A stretch of 64,000 nucleotides of DNA from Spiribacter vilamensis (lineage in GTDB: Bacteria; Pseudomonadota; Gammaproteobacteria; Nitrococcales; Nitrococcaceae), in contig NZ_SHLI01000001.1 of NCBI RefSeq assembly GCF_004217415.1, forward strand, positions 1 to 64,000. The letters are read 5' to 3'. Below, piece after piece: positions 53,205-62,119 of this stretch. Each line of letters opens with the position of its first letter. Positions within the stretch are counted from its first letter, which is position 1. The notes under the pieces were generated by a model. It was not told the DNA's origin, searched no databases, and saw only the letters and a list, made by a program, of their open reading frames with translations. The translations under genes and the position numbers were made by a program.

Positions 53205-55403
53205 TCAGCGCCTTGGGTTGTAGCCGTCGATCTCGGCGTCAAGGAAAGCCCGGATTCTATCACCGATGCCGCCCAGACCCTTGAGCTCGAGCTCCAGCAT
53301 GATTTCCTGATCCAGCGAGGGTTGCCCCGGGCTCGCATCGCGCAGGCGCTCCTCGCTCACGACAAAGCGGACGGAATGGCAACAGCCCGATTGCTCAACG
53401 CCGAAGAAGCTCTCCAGTGTCTGTCGCTCCTCGAGATCCTCCCGTGTCCCCGCGAAGGCCCGCCATGCCGGGGTAACAGGGACGGCCAGGGAGGCGGTGA
53501 CCTGGTTCTGCTCCGTGATGCCGTCTTCTTTTTTGCGTCTCAGGGATAGATTGACCGCTGCCTGACGATCCCCGCGCCACCGGAGCAGTGTCCGCAGTTT
53601 GTTGGTACGGGTGTTTTCCGGATCCCAGCGATAGTCGGCGTCTATCTCGAAGCCGCGCGGCAGCGACAGGCGCAGTTCAGTGATGTAATCCGACCGGTCC
53701 TGCTCCGCGCTGTCATGAAAGAAGAACGTCTGGCCAAAGGACGCGCGCAGGTACTCCCGGCCCGTGCGATCGTCGACGTATCGGGTCGTGACACCCACGC
53801 TGGCCTGCTCGGTGTGGTCGTTGTTGAATGCTGTCGCCCGGAAAAGCCGCGAGAAATTGCCGTCTGTCGAGGCGCTTCCGAAATCCGGAAGCTCGTCCTG
53901 GTCACGATCGGGCACATTGCGGTACAGGATGCGCGGCTCGAGCGTCTGGTAGACGCCCTGGAAGAGCGTGTCCGGTCGCTCGAAGAACAACCGGGCATCA
54001 GCAGTGTAGATCGGTACCGATGCACTCGGCGAATCGTCATCGCCAACGGGGTTGGTCAGATCATAACCTGAATGCTGAAACGCCACGGCGGGCTCGAAGC
54101 GGTAGGCGAGCTCGTTGACGGGCATCGAAACGCGCGGGGCGATGTTGTACTCGACACCCTGTTCTCGCGTGGCATCGTCGTTGTAGAAATCGGTCCACTC
54201 CGAGGCGATATCGAACTGGAACGGCCCCACGCCCTCGATGGGATCGTAGCCAAGCTGCACCCGCGGTCGACGCGCATAGGGGGCTCGGCGTTCGTCATCG
54301 ACGCGCTGCCATGTCTGGGCGTCGATCGAGGCCAGGAATCCCCGGTCGGCCCAGGAGAGTTCCGCACGGCTCTCCATGAAGGCCGCCGAGCGGTAGTTGA
54401 AGTCGTTCCCGAAGTCGTCGTTGAACGCCATGTCACTGGTGCGTTGCTGCCGGAGTTCGCCGCGGACGGAGCGGCCGAGGCGAAGTTCATGCGTCTGATC
54501 GATGGCCCAGCGATCGTCGCCGTAGACATCGTCCGAAGGGAGGTAACTCCCGCTGATCTCGCCCTCGACCCAGTCGGAGAGATAGCGGTACTCGGTATCG
54601 AGGAGCACGCCGCGTTTCCAGTAGGAAGTGGGCGTGATGGTCGCGTCCTGATTCGGAGCGATGTTCCAGTACCAGGGCAGGGAGACCGTTGTGCCGTTGC
54701 TGTCGGAATGCCCGATCGTAGGAGCGAGCAGTCCGGTCAGCCGCTCGTCGCCCACCGGGAACTGGAGATACGGGGTGTAGAAAACCGGCAGTCGGCCGAT
54801 CGAGAGTACCGCGTTGCGGGCGCGTCCCTGCCGCGTCTCGCGATTGATCTCGGCGCTGCTTGCGCTCAGGGTCCAGAACGGTTGTTCCGGCATGCAGGTA
54901 CTCAGGGTGACGCCCTGGTAGCGGCTGCGGGTGGGGCCTTCGCGGATAATGCGCTCGGCACTGCCCTGGAGATGCCCGGCGGCGATACGGTAATCGCTGA
55001 CTCCCTCGAACTGGCCGCGCTCCGAGGTCAGCCAGTAGCGCGCCCGCTCGGCACTGATCAGGACACCGGGGTGGCGTAACCGGATGCCGCCATCGCCCTG
55101 CACGTCGCCCACGCCCGTGTCGTAGCGCAGCCGCTCACCGCGCACGCGCTGATCGCCTTCCTGTACGCGGACATCACCACTGAATTCGTAGACTGGCGGC
55201 GAGCCGGAGACCCGCGCCTCATCGGCGCTGACGTTGATCATGCCGTTATCCGTCGATGCGGTACCGGAGGCATCGGTCATGGGCGCCAGTAGCGGCGCGC
55301 TGCACAGGGACCAGCGGCCGTCGGCCGCCGTCGCGGTCCTGGTCCAGATCAGTGCCGTTACCAGGGCGACGGCGATGAAGGGCACGGGGTGTAGTCGCGG
55401 CAC
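53205..55403 (-). CDS. lptD: LPS assembly outer-membrane protein LptD
   Basis: 732 residues from a GTG at 55403, the only start that leaves a good signal peptide at the N-terminus (PRLHPVPFIAVALVTALIWT, ending about ATAADG). The OstA-like jellyroll starts near NVSADEARVSGSPPVYEFSG and the barrel domain ends in FLDAEIDGYNPRR. The paired cysteines CSAPLL and CMPEQPFW, plus GCCHS near the end, could form the disulfides that E. coli LptD uses. It inserts LPS into the outer leaflet with LptE. The RBS is weak; upstream lies the divergent amgK. Confidence 0.94.
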   Translation of the reverse strand: MPRLHPVPFIAVALVTALIWTRTATAADGRWSLCSAPLLAPMTDASGTASTDNGMINVSADEARVSGSPPVYEFSGDVRVQEGDQRVRGERLRYDTGVGDVQGDGGIRLRHPGVLISAERARYWLTSERGQFEGVSDYRIAAGHLQGSAERIIREGPTRSRYQGVTLSTCMPEQPFWTLSASSAEINRETRQGRARNAVLSIGRLPVFYTPYLQFPVGDERLTGLLAPTIGHSDSNGTTVSLPWYWNIAPNQDATITPTSYWKRGVLLDTEYRYLSDWVEGEISGSYLPSDDVYGDDRWAIDQTHELRLGRSVRGELRQQRTSDMAFNDDFGNDFNYRSAAFMESRAELSWADRGFLASIDAQTWQRVDDERRAPYARRPRVQLGYDPIEGVGPFQFDIASEWTDFYNDDATREQGVEYNIAPRVSMPVNELAYRFEPAVAFQHSGYDLTNPVGDDDSPSASVPIYTADARLFFERPDTLFQGVYQTLEPRILYRNVPDRDQDELPDFGSASTDGNFSRLFRATAFNNDHTEQASVGVTTRYVDDRTGREYLRASFGQTFFFHDSAEQDRSDYITELRLSLPRGFEIDADYRWDPENTRTNKLRTLLRWRGDRQAAVNLSLRRKKEDGITEQNQVTASLAVPVTPAWRAFAGTREDLEERQTLESFFGVEQSGCCHSVRFVVSEERLRDASPGQPSLDQEIMLELELKGLGGIGDRIRAFLDAEIDGYNPRR

Positions 55404-55455
55404 GGAATCGGTTGTCCCAGTCGGTTGATAGAGCGCTTTGGAGATAGGAGCGTAC

Positions 55456-55461
55456 CTTATA
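55456..55461 (-). promoter_or_regulatory. Candidate -10 element of lptD
   Basis: The minus strand reads TATAAG about 50 bases ahead of the lptD GTG within the 83-base gap shared with amgK. No good -35 and no sigma-E-type GGAACTT were found, so support is weak. Confidence 0.3.
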
Positions 55462-55486
55462 GACTTCAGGATATTCACGGTGGGGG

Positions 55487-56491
55487 GTGCCGGCAATCGT
55501 GGCAATCGAGCGGTTCGATCCGCGCGGCGAGCGGATGATCGAGTGGTTACGGGCGCAGGGGGTCGCGCCGATGGCTATTCATTCAATGGGGGGTGATGCC
55601 AGTAATCGCCGCTATTTCCGGTTGGATACGCCCCGCGGTACCCGCGTGGTGATGGACGCGCCGGATCAGTTCGCCGTCTGCGAGGCGTTCCGTCATGTCC
55701 GCCGGGTGATGGCGGACGCCGAACTGCATGTGCCGATTATCCACGCCGCCGATAGTGCCGCCGGTTTCATGCTCCTCGAGGATCTCGGCGACCGCGATTA
55801 TCTCGGCGCCCTGCGGGACGAACCGAGGGAATCGCTGTTGACCGACGCCATTGATGCGCTGGTCCGTTTGCAGCGCCGGGCACCACCGGACTGGCTGCCG
55901 CGCTTCGATGCGTCGCGGATCGCCGGCGAGCTCGCGCTCTTCCCCGACTGGTATGTGCGCCGCCACCTGGGTATCGAGCCCGATGCCCGGTGGTGGTCGC
56001 GCTGGCACGCGGGTACCGCGGTACTCGTCGAGGAAATGGCCCGACAGTCCCGGGTCGTGGTGCATCGCGACTACATGGTGCGCAACTTGATGGTGGCCAC
56101 TCCGAACCCCGGCATCATCGACTTCCAGGATGCGCTGGTGGGGCCGGTCGTCTATGACCTGGCAAGCCTGCTGCGGGATGCCTTTTTCAGTCTGGACCCG
56201 GCCGAGGAGTCGGTCTGGATCGACTACTATCGGGATCAGGCGAGGGCCGCAGAGATCATGTTGCCGGACAACCTCTCGCGGGCGATCGACCGAACGGCGG
56301 CCCAGCGACACCTCAAGGTCCTGGGGATTTTCGCCAGGCTATGCCACCGCGACCACAAACCGGGCTATATCGCCGATGCGGCCCGTTTTCTGGGTTATCT
56401 GCAGCGTGAGCTCGGGGATGATCCGCGTTGTCGTGACCTTGCGCGGCTGATTGCGGATCTGCCCTCGCCGGACGGCGGTGCCCCGGCATGA
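55487..56491 (+). CDS. amgK: N-acetylmuramate/N-acetylglucosamine kinase AmgK
   Basis: 334 residues from a GTG at 55487; a second GTG at 55499 is possible. It has an aminoglycoside-phosphotransferase fold with the catalytic loop VVHRDYMVRNLMV and the metal-binding GIIDFQDALVGPV. Next to murU it fits the anhydro-MurNAc recycling kinase that makes MurNAc 1-phosphate, by-passing de novo UDP-MurNAc synthesis and giving fosfomycin tolerance. Overlaps murU by four bases. The same pair lies divergent from lptD in Pseudomonas. Confidence 0.92.
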   Translation: MPAIVAIERFDPRGERMIEWLRAQGVAPMAIHSMGGDASNRRYFRLDTPRGTRVVMDAPDQFAVCEAFRHVRRVMADAELHVPIIHAADSAAGFMLLEDLGDRDYLGALRDEPRESLLTDAIDALVRLQRRAPPDWLPRFDASRIAGELALFPDWYVRRHLGIEPDARWWSRWHAGTAVLVEEMARQSRVVVHRDYMVRNLMVATPNPGIIDFQDALVGPVVYDLASLLRDAFFSLDPAEESVWIDYYRDQARAAEIMLPDNLSRAIDRTAAQRHLKVLGIFARLCHRDHKPGYIADAARFLGYLQRELGDDPRCRDLARLIADLPSPDGGAPA

Positions 56492-57159
56492 ATGCAATGA
56501 TCCTGGCCGCGGGGCGGGGCGAGCGTATGCGCCCGCTTAGCGATCACTGCCCGAAACCGTTGCTGAGTGTCGGCGGGCGGACGCTGCTCGACTGGCATCT
56601 CGCGCGGCTTGCCGCCAGTGGCTTCGAGCGGGTGGTCATCAATACGGCCTGGTTGGGGGATGCGATCCGTGACCACGTCGCCCGGCATGCCCCGGAGGGC
56701 CTCGAAGTCCGGCTCTCCGACGAGGGGGATCGGGCGCTCGAGACCGCCGGCGGGATTGTCCGCGCGCTGCCGTTGCTGGGATCGGATCCGTTCGTGGTGA
56801 TCAACGGCGATGTCTGGAGCGACTTTGATCCGGCGATGCTGCCGACCCGGCCCGAGGGACTGGGCCACCTGGTGCTGGTGGATAACCCCGAGCATCACCC
56901 CGACGGTGATTTCCGGTTCGATGGCTATGCGGTGGTCTCCGAGGGTGGTGATGCGCCGCGGTACACCTTCGCCGGCATCGCCTGTTATCGCCCGGAGCTG
57001 TTCGCCGGTGTGCTCCCCGGTGTTGCACCGTTGGCGCCCATCCTCCATCGCGCCTGCGAGCGGCGTCAGCTGACCGGTCATCATCACGCGGGGCAATGGT
57101 GCGACGTCGGGACGCCGGCGCGCCTCGCCACCCTGGATGCCCGCCTCAGCCGGCGCTGA
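56488..57159 (+). CDS. murU: N-acetylmuramate 1-phosphate uridylyltransferase MurU
   Basis: 223 residues. The nucleotidyltransferase signature is ILAAGRGERMRPLSDHCPKP, followed by TAGGIVRALPLLG, NGDVWSDFDP and WCDVGTPARL at the end. MurU makes UDP-MurNAc from the AmgK product in cell-wall recycling. It is coupled to amgK by ATGA. Its last 14 bases overlap tail-to-tail with lipB. Confidence 0.94.
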   Translation: MNAMILAAGRGERMRPLSDHCPKPLLSVGGRTLLDWHLARLAASGFERVVINTAWLGDAIRDHVARHAPEGLEVRLSDEGDRALETAGGIVRALPLLGSDPFVVINGDVWSDFDPAMLPTRPEGLGHLVLVDNPEHHPDGDFRFDGYAVVSEGGDAPRYTFAGIACYRPELFAGVLPGVAPLAPILHRACERRQLTGHHHAGQWCDVGTPARLATLDARLSRR

Positions 57160-57763
57160 GCCGCGCCAGCAGCTGGTCGGTGAGGGCTTCTCCGGCGTTG
57201 GTCAGCGAGCAGTCGACGCCCAGCGAGGCCAGGTCGGTGACCGCCATGCCGGCATAACCGCAGGGGTTGATGCGCTGGAACGGCGACAGATCCATGGCGA
57301 TGTTGACGGCAAGCCCGTGATAACTGCACCCGTGCCGGACCCGCAGGCCGAGTGCCGCGATCTTTGCGTCATCGACATAGACACCCGGTGCATCGGCGCG
57401 CGGCGCGGCGGTGATTCCCCGGCTGGCGAGCCAGTCGACGACGGTCTGCTCGAGCCGGGTGACCAGTGCCCGGGCACCCAACCGTCGGCGGCGCAGGTCG
57501 AGGAGGGGATAGAGAATGACCTGTCCCGGACCATGGTAAGTGACCTGGCCCCCGCGATCGGTCTGTACGAGGGGGATGTCACCGCGATCGAGGACATGCT
57601 CGTGGCGGCCGGCCTGCCCCAGCGTGAATACCGCCGGATGCTCGACCCGCCAGAGCTCATCCGTGGTGTCAGCGTCGCGCGTGTCCGTGAAGCGTCGCAT
57701 CGCCGCCCAGACCGTCTCGTAGTCGCACCGGCCCCAGTCGCGGATCGCGATCGGCGCGTCCAT
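57146..57763 (-). CDS. lipB: Octanoyl-[acyl-carrier-protein]-protein N-octanoyltransferase
   Basis: 205 residues. The catalytic pair is the cysteine in NPCGYAGMAVTDL and the lysine in AKIAALGLRV, with the lipoyl-binding TDRGGQVTYHGPGQVILYPL. LipB moves octanoate from ACP to lipoyl domains of 2-oxoacid dehydrogenases. The start overlaps the ybeD stop by one base and the 3' end overlaps murU by 14 bases. Confidence 0.97.
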   Translation of the reverse strand: MDAPIAIRDWGRCDYETVWAAMRRFTDTRDADTTDELWRVEHPAVFTLGQAGRHEHVLDRGDIPLVQTDRGGQVTYHGPGQVILYPLLDLRRRRLGARALVTRLEQTVVDWLASRGITAAPRADAPGVYVDDAKIAALGLRVRHGCSYHGLAVNIAMDLSPFQRINPCGYAGMAVTDLASLGVDCSLTNAGEALTDQLLARLSAG

Positions 57764-58038
57764 CAGAGCGTGGCGAGCACGCTGTCGTGGGCCTTCAGCT
57801 CCCCGTAGATCGCATCGAGCTGGGCCCGGCTGCTGGCGGTAATGGTGGCGGTCACCGAGATGAAACGCCCGCCCCGGCTTTCGGCGGTGGTCAGGGTGTC
57901 GGCCGATAGCTCGGGGGCATGGCGCTGGACGATCTCGAGCACTGTCTGACGGAGTTCGTCACTGTTCCGGCCCATGGCCTTGATCGGGAAGCTGCAGGGA
58001 AAGGTCAATCCCTCGGGAGACGCTTTCAATTGATCCAT
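57763..58038 (-). CDS. ybeD: YbeD family (DUF493) protein
   Basis: 91 residues. TFPCSFPIKAMGRNSDELRQ and GRFISVTATITASSRAQLDA are the family core, an ACT-like fold. The gene links dacA and lipB in gammaproteobacteria; the role is not established. It overlaps dacA by 13 bases and lipB by one. Confidence 0.93.
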   Translation of the reverse strand: MDQLKASPEGLTFPCSFPIKAMGRNSDELRQTVLEIVQRHAPELSADTLTTAESRGGRFISVTATITASSRAQLDAIYGELKAHDSVLATL

Positions 58039-59171
58039 AACCGCACACTATCGATGGTCCGACCCACAAAGCCGGCCTCCGGCACGGCCTCGAGGGCGAT
58101 GACGGGCCGTTCCCTGACCGTTTCGCCATCGATCGAGACGGTCAGGCGGCCGATGCTGTCGCCCTTGGCGACGGGGGCCTCAAGCGGGTCGTTCAATGTG
58201 ATTTGCGCATCCAGCCGGTCGTAGGTGTCGGCCGGCAGGGTGATGTAGATATCCTCGCTCACGCCCACCGGCAGCGTGTCTGCGGTCCCCTTCCACAGAC
58301 GTGGGGTATCGACGGTTTCCTCGGCCCCGTAGAGGCGGTGAGTCTCGAAGAAGCGGTAGCCGTAGTTGAGCAGGGACCTTGACTGCTCGACGCGTTTTCC
58401 GGGTGTCTCCGCGCCCATCACGACTGAAATCAGCCGCATGCCATCGCGCTTGGCAGAGGTCGCCAGGCAATACTGCGCGGCCTGGGTGTAGCCGGTCTTG
58501 ACGCCATCGACTGACTGATCCTGCCAGAGCATGCGATTGCGGTTGCGCTGGGTGATGTCGTTCCAGGTGAACTTGCGCTCGGAATAGAAGCGGTAGTAGT
58601 CCGGGAACTGGCTGATCAGGGCGCGTACCAGGGTCGCCGTATCCGCCGCCGACGAGTAGTGATCGTCGCCGGGCAGCCCGGTGGCATTGGTGTAGTGCGT
58701 GTTGGTCATGCCCAGCTGAGCGGCATACTGGTTCATCAGTGCGGCGAAGTTCGCCTCGCTGCCGGCGATGTGCTCGGCCAGTGCGACGCTCGCATCGTTG
58801 CCGGACTGGATGATCATGCCGCGCACCAGGTCCTCGACCGCGATCCGATTACCCACCTCGATGAACATCCGCGAGCCGGTGGCCCGCCAGGCCTTTTCGC
58901 TGACCAGGACCTGTTCGTCCATGGAGAGATCGCCCGAGCGCAGCTCGTTGAATACCACGAAGGCCGTCATCACCTTGGTAATGCTGGCCGGGTCGCGTCG
59001 GACATCGCTCTGCTCACTGGCCAGTACCCGGCCACTGTGAAAGTCCATCAACATATGCCCCTTGGCGCCCAGCTGCGGTGGATCCGGCACCGGTACCGGC
59101 TGGGACTGCGCGGCGGCGTGTCCGCCGAGCAGGAGGGTGATGACCAGAATGGCGAGTCTGAACGGCGTCAT
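58026..59171 (-). CDS. dacA: D-alanyl-D-alanine carboxypeptidase (PBP5/6 type)
   Basis: 381 residues. A signal peptide ends near AAAQSQP. The penicillin-binding motifs are SITK (S63, K66), SGN (123-125) and KTG (225-227). The C-terminal domain ends GRTIDSVRLWIN, shorter in the amphipathic anchor than E. coli PBP5. It trims the terminal D-Ala of peptidoglycan stems. It follows rlpA after 11 bases. I name it dacA by position; PBP6-like dacC cannot be excluded. Confidence 0.94.
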   Translation of the reverse strand: MTPFRLAILVITLLLGGHAAAQSQPVPVPDPPQLGAKGHMLMDFHSGRVLASEQSDVRRDPASITKVMTAFVVFNELRSGDLSMDEQVLVSEKAWRATGSRMFIEVGNRIAVEDLVRGMIIQSGNDASVALAEHIAGSEANFAALMNQYAAQLGMTNTHYTNATGLPGDDHYSSAADTATLVRALISQFPDYYRFYSERKFTWNDITQRNRNRMLWQDQSVDGVKTGYTQAAQYCLATSAKRDGMRLISVVMGAETPGKRVEQSRSLLNYGYRFFETHRLYGAEETVDTPRLWKGTADTLPVGVSEDIYITLPADTYDRLDAQITLNDPLEAPVAKGDSIGRLTVSIDGETVRERPVIALEAVPEAGFVGRTIDSVRLWIN

Positions 59172-59182
59172 GGTGGGTGTTC

Positions 59183-59977
59183 TCAGTCCGATTGGCTTGG
59201 TTTGTCGGGAATGATGACATGCCCGGCGGGAAAACGGGCGCTATCGAGCTCGGCGCTGAGCCGATCGACGCTGTCGGCGTCCGGCAGGGGGCCGAGACGG
59301 ACACGATGCAATCCATCCTCACCCTGTCGGATCGTGGGCGTCGCGGATAGCTCTGCGGCTCGAAGCCGCTTGGCGAGACGCTCGGCGTTGCCGGCGCTGC
59401 GGAACGCGGCCAGCTGGATCCAGTAATCGCTCTCGTTGCCGTCAGCGGGTTCCTCGGCCGGCTCGGAGGCCTCGCCGGCTGTCACCGTGCGGATCGCCAC
59501 CGGTGCCGTGCCCGTGTCGAGCATCCCGAGTTTCGCCGCCGCGGCGTATGACAGATCGATGATGCGGTTGTCGGCAAACGGCCCCCGATCGTTGACCTTG
59601 ACCACGATCGATCGATTGTTGTCCAAGTGCCGAACTTCTACCCAGGTGGGCAGGGGCAGGTGTTTGTGCGCAGCGGTCATGGCGTACATATCGTAGGGTT
59701 CGCCGCTCGAGGTCCGCCGGCCCTGGAACTTGCGGCCATACCATGACGCAATGCCCCGCTCGCGGTGGTCATCGGCACTGTCCATGACCCGGTAGGTGCG
59801 GCCGAAAACCTCGTAGCGTTCCGGGTTGCCATACTGGCTGAGGGGCATGTCCTGCGGCTCCGCATCGGGGATCGCCATCGGATCATCGATCACCCGCCCG
59901 GGACCGTCCTGCGGTTCGGGGGCCAGACCACTGCAGCCGGCAATCAGGAGGGTTACCAACAGGATAGGGATCCGCAT
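59183..59977 (-). CDS. rlpA: Septal ring lytic transglycosylase RlpA
   Basis: 264 residues from the ATG at 59977; a longer open frame upstream lies inside mltB. The lipoprotein signal peptide ends at IAGC (C15). The double-psi beta-barrel has RGIASWYGRKFQGRRTSSGE and NDRGPFADNRIIDLSYAAA with the catalytic-type aspartate, and the C-terminal SPOR domain (SDYWIQLAAFRSAGNAERLA) binds denuded septal glycans. It lies one base after mltB. Confidence 0.95.
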   Translation of the reverse strand: MRIPILLVTLLIAGCSGLAPEPQDGPGRVIDDPMAIPDAEPQDMPLSQYGNPERYEVFGRTYRVMDSADDHRERGIASWYGRKFQGRRTSSGEPYDMYAMTAAHKHLPLPTWVEVRHLDNNRSIVVKVNDRGPFADNRIIDLSYAAAAKLGMLDTGTAPVAIRTVTAGEASEPAEEPADGNESDYWIQLAAFRSAGNAERLAKRLRAAELSATPTIRQGEDGLHRVRLGPLPDADSVDRLSAELDSARFPAGHVIIPDKPSQSD

Positions 59978-59978
59978 C

Positions 59979-60983
59979 TCAGGAACCGGCTTCGCGGATG
60001 GCGTCGGCGAGCTGATGCACCGCCATGGCATACAGCGAGCTGTGATTATACCGGGTGATCGCATAGAAGTTGCGCAGCGTGACCCAGTGCCTTGCGCCGG
60101 TTTCGGCCTGCAGCTCGAGTAATCGCGCATCGAGCCCGGCGGCCAGGGGACGCTCGGGGCTCACGCCCGCCGATGCCAGCGTGGCGACCGTATCGACCGG
60201 CTCGAGTGACGGCCGCAACCGCGAGCGCCATCCGCTGCCGTCCAGCTCGGCGGGAACGGCGATGGGGGCGCCGGCCTGCCAGCCGTGGCGGGACAGGTAA
60301 TGACCGACGCTGCCGATGGCGTCCGCCGGCTCCGAGAACAGGTCGCGACGGCCGTTGTCGTTGAAGTCGATGGCATAGGCGCGATAGCTGCTGCTGATGA
60401 ACTGCGGGACGCCCATGGCGCCGGCGTAAGAACCGAGCGGGGTGGTCGGGTCTATGTCCTCCTCCCGGGTGAGGACGAGGAACGCCTCGAGTTCATCCCG
60501 AAAGAATTCGCCGCGCGCCGGGTAGCCGAATCCCAGCGTTCGCAGCGCATCGATCACACGATAATCCCCGGTATAGCGGCCGTAGAACGTCTCGACGCCA
60601 ATGATCGCCACCACGATCTCGGCCGGCACACCGTACTGCGTTTCAACGGCCTCGAGCCATTGCTGGTGGCGCCGCCGGAATTCAAGCCCGCCGGCGATCC
60701 GTGCCTCGGTGAGGAAGATGTCGCGGTAGCGGTGCCAGGGCAATGCCTCTGCCGGACGGTTGATGGCCTCGATGATTGCCGGCTCGTACCTGGCCTCGTC
60801 GCTGATCAGTCGCTCGATCGCGTCGGCGCTCAGATCGTGGCGTTTGGCGACCCGCTCGCTGAAGGCGCGGATCGCCGTTGACTCGGCCGGATCAGCGGGT
60901 TCAGCGGCGATCCCCGGTATCGCAAGCAAAAGGCTGAGCGCAGTGGCTGATACGAGACGCAGACAGTGATGAGGCGTTTTCAC
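59979..60983 (-). CDS. mltB: Lytic murein transglycosylase B
   Basis: 334 residues from a GTG at 60983 that overlaps the rodA stop (GTGA); a GTG at 60992 would add three residues. The signal peptide ends near GIAAEP. The catalytic glutamate is E131 in IIGVETFYGRYTGDYR, followed by GAMGVPQFISSSYRAYAIDF and a peptidoglycan-binding region. There is no lipobox, so it is likely soluble in the periplasm. It cuts glycan strands forming 1,6-anhydro-MurNAc, the substrate of the recycling route to AmgK and MurU. Confidence 0.94.
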   Translation of the reverse strand: MKTPHHCLRLVSATALSLLLAIPGIAAEPADPAESTAIRAFSERVAKRHDLSADAIERLISDEARYEPAIIEAINRPAEALPWHRYRDIFLTEARIAGGLEFRRRHQQWLEAVETQYGVPAEIVVAIIGVETFYGRYTGDYRVIDALRTLGFGYPARGEFFRDELEAFLVLTREEDIDPTTPLGSYAGAMGVPQFISSSYRAYAIDFNDNGRRDLFSEPADAIGSVGHYLSRHGWQAGAPIAVPAELDGSGWRSRLRPSLEPVDTVATLASAGVSPERPLAAGLDARLLELQAETGARHWVTLRNFYAITRYNHSSLYAMAVHQLADAIREAGS

Positions 60984-62119
60984 GATGACCACATCCGCCG
61001 GTGGGTATGAATGGACATGAGAATACCGAAGCCTGTCAGAAGCGTCACCATGGCTGATCCACCGTAGCTGAGCAGGGGCAGCGGCAGTCCCACCACCGGA
61101 AGCACACCGGAGACCATGCCGACATTGACGAAGCAGTAGACAAAGAAGGTCAGCGACAGGCCGCCCGCGAGCAGGCGCGAGAAATTATCCTGCGCCTCGT
61201 AGGCGATCCACAGACCCCGGGCCGTGATCGCGAGGTAGAGGGCGAGTAGCGACACAACGCCGACGAAACCGAACTCCTCGGCCATTACGGCAAAGACGAA
61301 ATCGGTGTGCCGCTCGGGGATGAATTCCAGATGGGCCTGGGTGCCATTCAGCCAGCCCTTGCCGTTGATGCCGCCGGATCCGATCGCGATCTGCGACTGG
61401 ATGATGTTGTAGCCGGCACCGAGCGGCTCGCGTGACGGATCAAGGAAAGTCAGTACCCGCTCGCGCTGGTAGTCCTGCATGCCGAACTGCCAGAGCAGCG
61501 GCACGGCGGCGGAGGCGAGCAGCGCCAGCGCAGTGATGATCCGCCAGCGCAGCCCGCCGAGGAACAGGACGCTGGCGCCGGCGGCGCCCACGAGCACGGC
61601 GGTCCCGAGGTCGGGCTGAGCGCCGATCAGGCCGACAGGCAGGGCAATAATCAGAAGCACGATGGCGGACCGACCCAATGTGATCGGGAGGGGGGATCGC
61701 GCGATCATCCAGGCCACCAAGATGGGCAGGGCGAGCTTCATGAGCTCCGAGGGCTGAAAACCGACGATGCCCAGGTCCAGCCAGCGACGGGCCCCGCCGC
61801 CCAGCTGGCCGGCGACCAGAACGGCGATCAGTAACACGACCCCCAGAACGAAAAGCCCGGGGCCGATGCGTGCCAGTTGCCAGGGCGGGATTTGTGCGAC
61901 GATCACCATCGCCGCAGCGCCGATGCCGAGCCGGATGAGGTGTCCCTGGACCGGTTCGATTCTACCGCCAAAGGCGCTGTAGAGGACGATCAGGCCGAAT
62001 CCCGACAGCAGCGCAAGCAGGACCAGTAGCACGCCGTCGAGGTGCAGGGCACGCTGGAGCAGGCCTCCTGTCGCCCGGCGGGCGACCGCATTAACGCCAC
62101 CGTCGGGCCAGTTCACCAC
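60980..62119 (-). CDS. rodA: Rod-shape peptidoglycan polymerase RodA
   Basis: 379 residues with ten predicted helices. SEDS-family hallmarks are the AQPDLGTAVLVGAAG segment, the FIPERHTDFVFAVMAEEFGF loop with the catalytic-type aspartate, and GLPLPLLSYGGSAMVTLLTG at the end. It polymerises lateral-wall glycan with PBP2. Starts at a GTG pair (62119/62116) and overlaps mrdA by 29 bases; a later start is possible. Confidence 0.97.
   Translation of the reverse strand: MVNWPDGGVNAVARRATGGLLQRALHLDGVLLVLLALLSGFGLIVLYSAFGGRIEPVQGHLIRLGIGAAAMVIVAQIPPWQLARIGPGLFVLGVVLLIAVLVAGQLGGGARRWLDLGIVGFQPSELMKLALPILVAWMIARSPLPITLGRSAIVLLIIALPVGLIGAQPDLGTAVLVGAAGASVLFLGGLRWRIITALALLASAAVPLLWQFGMQDYQRERVLTFLDPSREPLGAGYNIIQSQIAIGSGGINGKGWLNGTQAHLEFIPERHTDFVFAVMAEEFGFVGVVSLLALYLAITARGLWIAYEAQDNFSRLLAGGLSLTFFVYCFVNVGMVSGVLPVVGLPLPLLSYGGSAMVTLLTGFGILMSIHTHRRMWSS

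Noticed and set aside
55404-55505. Longer lptD from a TTG at 55505
   Set aside because: It would place 34 residues ahead of the signal peptide and overlap the start of amgK. The GTG at 55403 gives a normal signal sequence.
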